Shown here piece after piece: positions 22,774 to 25,847 of a stretch of 25,847 nucleotides of DNA. Source of the stretch: CTSOIL-112 sp049291875 (GTDB lineage: Bacteria; Pseudomonadota; Gammaproteobacteria; Burkholderiales; Burkholderiaceae); NCBI GenBank assembly GCA_049291875.1, contig JBATQE010000053.1, positions 1 to 25,847 on the forward strand, given 5' to 3'. How positions within the stretch are numbered: position 1 is the stretch's first letter; the number at the start of each line of letters is the position of its first letter. The notes beneath the pieces were generated by a model. That model was given only the letters and a program-made list of their open reading frames with translations, did not search any database and was not told the DNA's origin. The translations under genes were made by a program, and so were the position numbers.

Positions 22774-24732
22774 ATGTATTTAGGCGTTGACTACTACCCC
22801 GAGCATTGGCCGGTCGAAATGATGGACGAGGACATGCGTCGTATGCGCGAGATGGGCTGCAACATCATTCGTATCGGCGAATTCGCGTGGCAAAAAATGG
22901 AGCCGATTGAAGGGCAATTTGATTTCTCGTTTTTCGATCAAGTGATTGCCAAAGCCAAAGCGCACGAACTCAAAGTGATGTTTGGCACGCCGACCGCGAC
23001 CTTCCCTGCGTGGCTGGCAAAAACGCATCCGTCGATTTTGGCGCAGGAAATGAATGGCGAGGTACGCGTATTCGGCGGGCGGCGACAGTATTGCTACAAC
23101 TCGCGCGTGTACCAACAATACACCGAAAAAATCGTCAGCAAGCTGGTCAAACATTACGCCAATGAACCGGCCATCATCGCGTGGCAAATGGACAATGAAA
23201 TCGGTCACGAAGGCTCCGATCAATGCTACTGCGAGCAGTGCCACCTGTCTTTTCAGGACTATTTGCGCGATGTGTATGAGGACGATATCGGGCGATTGAA
23301 CGAAGCCTACGGCACGATATTTTGGGGGCAAACTTATACTGATTTTGCACAGATTCCGATGCCGGTTCACACCGTGACCACGCACAATCCGGCGCTGCGT
23401 TTGGACTGGGCGCGGTTTCGCTCGGACAGCATCAATGCCTTTGCCAAAATGCAAATTGATTTGATCAAGGCCCATCGTGGCGCGCATCAACAAGTCACAC
23501 ATAATCTGTTCGGCGGATTTTTCAATCGCGCGTATGACCAAAACGTCATGGCCGCAGAGCTGGATTTCGTCTCCTATGACAATTATCCCGTTTGGGGCGG
23601 GTTAAAAGAGCCGCTCAAGCCCGCCGAAATAGCCATGACGCTGGACTACATACGCGGGCTGAAGCAGCAAAATTTCTGGATTGTCGAGCAGCTCATGGGT
23701 GCGCAAGGTCACAACCATATCGGCTATTTACCGCGTCCGAAGCAGGCGCAACTCTGGGCGTATCAGGCGATGGCGCGCGGTTGCGATAATATGCTGTTTT
23801 TCCGCTGGCGCGGTATGGATCGCGGCGCGGAACAGTTTTGCCTCGGTATCCTTGATATTGACAATGAAACCGGTCGTAAATACCGCGAGGTGCAGGAATT
23901 CATGCACGATGTCGCACAGCAGCCGAGTTTGAGTACGCCGATTCGCGCTGAGGTTGTCGTGCTGTATGACTATGACAATATTCAATCGTGGGCGATTCAA
24001 CAGCAATCCGATGCGCTTGACTTTACGCAGGAGCTCATGCGGCTGTATGCGCCGTTTCACGCGGCCAATGTCATGACCGACGTGATCAGTACGGCAAAGG
24101 ATTTTTCGGGCTACAAAGTCGTGGTTCTGCCGGTGATGCAAATCATGGACGAGTCGTTGGCGCAGCGTCTGCGCGCATTCGTCGCAGGCGGTGGCGTGCT
24201 GCTCATGGGCTATCGCAGCGCGATTAAAAATCGCCAAAACAATCTGCATCGTTTCATGCCGACACCTGCGTTCATTCACGATCTACTCGGTGGACGGGTG
24301 TGTGAAAGCGAATCACTCGGTAACGGTATCTCTGCGCCCGTGGTTGCCAAAGGCGGCTATCCGCGCGCGGTGGCAACGGTTTGGCGCGACATGATTGAGC
24401 CGAGCGAAGGCGCGCAGGTGCTGTATCACTACGACGATAAATTCTACAAAGACTATGCCTGCGTCACGGAGCATGCGTATGAACGGGGCTTTGTCTACTG
24501 GGTTGGCGCGGGACTGGACGAAACCACGATGAGCGATGTGGTCGGACGGGTTTTGGAGCAAGCGGGCATTGCCGATAAAACCATTGTAGATCGTTTGGAG
24601 CGTATAGAGCGTGGCGATGGGCAGAATGGTATGGCTTGGTATTTGAATCATACCTCGCATCCGCAGACCGTTGAGTTTCGTACCATTGCGCCGTACTCGG
24701 TGCTCAAGCGCACATTATCGGATGAGTCGTAA
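22774..24732 (+). CDS. GH42 beta-galactosidase
   Basis: A cytoplasmic retaining beta-galactosidase of glycoside hydrolase family 42. The 652-aa product begins MYLGVDYYPEHWP, the family opening, with acid/base Glu142 in QMDNEIGHEG and nucleophile Glu305 in WIVEQLMG. Four cysteines expected to bind zinc (C107, C151, C153, C156, as CYN and CYCEQC) are in the same spacing as in the Thermus enzyme. Domain order is TIM barrel (about 1-380), trimerisation domain with a class I glutamine amidotransferase-like fold (about 390-590) and a small C-terminal beta domain. AGGAGG at 22761-22766, 7 bases before ATG 22774, fixes the start. GH42 is usual in Firmicutes and Actinobacteria and rarer in betaproteobacteria. 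Confidence 0.95.
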   Translation: MYLGVDYYPEHWPVEMMDEDMRRMREMGCNIIRIGEFAWQKMEPIEGQFDFSFFDQVIAKAKAHELKVMFGTPTATFPAWLAKTHPSILAQEMNGEVRVFGGRRQYCYNSRVYQQYTEKIVSKLVKHYANEPAIIAWQMDNEIGHEGSDQCYCEQCHLSFQDYLRDVYEDDIGRLNEAYGTIFWGQTYTDFAQIPMPVHTVTTHNPALRLDWARFRSDSINAFAKMQIDLIKAHRGAHQQVTHNLFGGFFNRAYDQNVMAAELDFVSYDNYPVWGGLKEPLKPAEIAMTLDYIRGLKQQNFWIVEQLMGAQGHNHIGYLPRPKQAQLWAYQAMARGCDNMLFFRWRGMDRGAEQFCLGILDIDNETGRKYREVQEFMHDVAQQPSLSTPIRAEVVVLYDYDNIQSWAIQQQSDALDFTQELMRLYAPFHAANVMTDVISTAKDFSGYKVVVLPVMQIMDESLAQRLRAFVAGGGVLLMGYRSAIKNRQNNLHRFMPTPAFIHDLLGGRVCESESLGNGISAPVVAKGGYPRAVATVWRDMIEPSEGAQVLYHYDDKFYKDYACVTEHAYERGFVYWVGAGLDETTMSDVVGRVLEQAGIADKTIVDRLERIERGDGQNGMAWYLNHTSHPQTVEFRTIAPYSVLKRTLSDES

Positions 24733-24733
24733 T

Positions 24734-24771
24734 AAAAAACCGCACGATCATGATTCATCGTGCGGTTTTTT
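24734..24771. terminator. Bidirectional terminator after GH42 gene
   Basis: A 15-bp stem, AAAAAACCGCACGAT (24734-24748) with ATCGTGCGGTTTTTT (24757-24771), has an 8-nt loop and T-runs on both strands. It ends the mgl-gal operon on plus and the DUF1304 gene on minus. Confidence 0.92.
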
Positions 24772-24785
24772 ATGAGCCGAGCAGA

Positions 24786-25151
24786 TTAGCTGAAAAATAC
24801 CAACAGCAGGGCGATGATGGCGGGCAATGCCTGCTTGAGGATGATTTGCTTGGACACAGTGAAGCCGCCGTATAAACCTGCGACGATCACGCAGCCCAAG
24901 AAAAATACCGCGACGCGCACTTGCCAAATTGGGTCGGCGATCATCAGCGACCAGAACAAACCTGCGACCAGAAAACCATTGTACAGCCCTTGGTTGGCGG
25001 CCATATTTTTGGTGGCGGTGAACATGGCGTCGGGCATGGCGCCTTTGAATACTTTTTTACCAACGGTTTCCCACGCGAACATCTCCATCCAGCAGATGAA
25101 CAGATGCTCTAAGGCAACTAGGGCGACAAAGACGCAGGCAATTAAGCTCAT
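24786..25151 (-). CDS. DUF1304 small membrane protein
   Basis: A 121-aa membrane protein with four predicted helices. The start chosen is the ATG at 25151, which has AAGGA 6 bases upstream on the minus strand; a longer frame to 25187 adds 12 residues of doubtful reality. The pattern MSLIACVFVALVALEHLFICWMEMFAW, then KVFKG, ATKNMAANQGLYNGFLVAGL, VAVFFLGCVIVAGLYGG and a last helix, is the DUF1304 family. The function is unknown; genes of this family are often near MarR/TetR-type regulators. Here the upstream neighbour is a divergent MarR gene with a palindrome in between, so it may be regulated by it. Confidence 0.88.
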   Translation of the reverse strand: MSLIACVFVALVALEHLFICWMEMFAWETVGKKVFKGAMPDAMFTATKNMAANQGLYNGFLVAGLFWSLMIADPIWQVRVAVFFLGCVIVAGLYGGFTVSKQIILKQALPAIIALLLVFFS

Positions 25152-25219
25152 ATATTTCCTTATGAACGATGTCAGCACTCCAATCAATCGGTGCTGTATT
25201 GTTAAAAAAAGATAAACAA

Positions 25220-25231
25220 TTACTTAAGTAA
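25220..25231. promoter_or_regulatory. 12-bp palindrome, candidate MarR operator
   Basis: TTACTTAAGTAA is a perfect palindrome between the divergent DUF1304 and MarR genes, about 70 bp before the DUF1304 start. MarR-family proteins bind short AT-rich palindromes of this sort. Binding is inferred. Confidence 0.4.
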
Positions 25232-25299
25232 ATCGATTACATCTTAACTTATTTTTCTAAAATATCAATCCACCTGTCTTTCGATTATTTAAATTTTGC

Positions 25300-25328
25300 T
25301 TGAAATTAGTCTTAAATTTTACTATTAT
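25300..25328 (+). promoter_or_regulatory. Promoter of the MarR-family gene
   Basis: TTGAAA (25300-25305) and TATTAT (25323-25328) are separated by an ideal 17 bp, which puts the start about 22 bases before the GTG codon. TTAAATTTT flanks the -35 as a direct repeat at 25289-25297 and 25312-25320. Confidence 0.65.
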
Positions 25329-25356
25329 ATGGTTTTGGTAATTTTTAGGACTAATT

Positions 25357-25830
25357 GTGAATGAGATTTATAATTTTGAACAACTGGGTAGGCAGATCAG
25401 CGAAGTGGATCATGTGATTGATCGCTGGATTAAAAAACTGGGTTTGAACTACAACAGTTATGCGGTTTTATATTCGCTCGCGTCATCCGAGGATTTCAAA
25501 AGGACACAGAAACAGATCTGTGAGGATTGGATGTTACCCAAACAGACTGTTTTTAATGTGTGTAAAGAATTTAGAGAGAAAGGCTGGATTGAGTTGACTG
25601 ACAGTCCGAATGATAGACGGGAACGGGTTTTATGTTTGACATCGCAGGGCAAAGTCAATGCAATGCCGGTGTTACAAGCAACTCAAATATTGAGCGAGCG
25701 AACTTTTAATCTCTTTGGAGAAGAGCGCTCTGCGCGCTTGTTAAGTTTGTTGGCCGAATTCTGTGAAGTCTGCGGACAGGAAATAGACAAAATGACTTTT
25801 GAAGAGGATGCATCATGTGGCAGGCTGTAA
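25357..25830 (+). CDS. MarR-family transcriptional regulator
   Basis: A 157-aa winged-helix regulator. The start is GTG 25357 with AGGA at 25347-25350. The N-terminal helix (residues 5-25) leads into YNSYAVLYSLASSEDFKRTQKQICEDWMLPKQTVFNVCKEFREKGWIEL, the DNA-binding helix-turn-helix, and then the wing DSPNDRRERVLCLTSQGK with the DxRxR motif that is the hallmark of the family. Two C-terminal helices form the dimer interface. Cys residues occur at several positions, but no OhrR-type N-terminal Cys is evident. Its GC content is lower than the mgl-gal genes. It overlaps the next gene by 16 bases, so they are probably one operon in which it controls the downstream gene. Confidence 0.9.
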   Translation: MNEIYNFEQLGRQISEVDHVIDRWIKKLGLNYNSYAVLYSLASSEDFKRTQKQICEDWMLPKQTVFNVCKEFREKGWIELTDSPNDRRERVLCLTSQGKVNAMPVLQATQILSERTFNLFGEERSARLLSLLAEFCEVCGQEIDKMTFEEDASCGRL

Positions 25831-25847
25831 GAACGATTGGTATAGAT
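25815..25847 (+). CDS. Start of an unidentified gene (cut by window end)
   Basis: ATG 25815 with AGAGG at 25803-25807 opens a frame MWQAVRTIGID that runs off the window end. It overlaps the MarR stop codon region by 16 bases. Eleven residues are too few to identify it; a MarR-controlled transporter or exporter component is the usual downstream partner. Confidence 0.45.
   Translation, partial: MWQAVRTIGID

Overview
The window looks like a piece of a betaproteobacterial (probably Burkholderiales-type) chromosome. The evidence is the core gene order surE-pcm-nlpD-rlmD, then pgk, fba, purC-purE-purK and a Sua5-type tsaC, which is a familiar betaproteobacterial arrangement. I cannot name a genus from sequence alone.

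Region 1 (1 to about 3590) is the right-hand end of an integrated mobile element. It is visibly more AT-rich than what follows. It carries an AlpA-type regulator/excisionase, two further helix-turn-helix proteins, a putative zinc-ribbon protein, a 51-aa linker ORF and a pair of heavily overlapping island genes. A striking array of four 15-bp palindromes, GTACGG-N3-YCGTAC, lies at 2499-2631. The element ends at a tRNA-Pro(GGG) gene on the minus strand whose 3' half pairs imperfectly with its 5' half, as expected if the element supplied that half at integration. No integrase is inside the window.

Region 2 (3591-14706) is core chromosome: tRNA-Pro, the stationary-phase/repair pair surE-pcm, the amidase activator nlpD, the Fe-S rRNA methyltransferase rlmD, glycolytic pgk and fba (each followed by a clear terminator), purine genes purC, purE and purK, the tRNA t6A gene tsaC and a hemerythrin-domain protein.

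Region 3 (14707-24771) is a complete-looking galactose/galactoside module on the plus strand. It comprises a leader with a promoter and attenuator-like hairpin, mglB-mglA-mglC (ABC import of galactose/glucose and beta-galactosides), galK, a Firmicutes-type (class II) galT, galM and a cytoplasmic GH42 beta-galactosidase, closed by a strong bidirectional terminator. The predicted flow is: import by MglBAC, hydrolysis of beta-galactosides by GH42, anomer conversion by GalM, phosphorylation by GalK and uridylyl transfer by GalT. galE and a dedicated regulator are not in the window. The class II GalT, the GH42 enzyme and the Tyr-containing GalK motif suggest that the catabolic half came from a Gram-positive-like source.

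Region 4 (24772-25847) is an AT-rich control region between a DUF1304 membrane protein (minus) and a MarR-family regulator (plus). The MarR gene overlaps the start of a further gene cut by the window edge.
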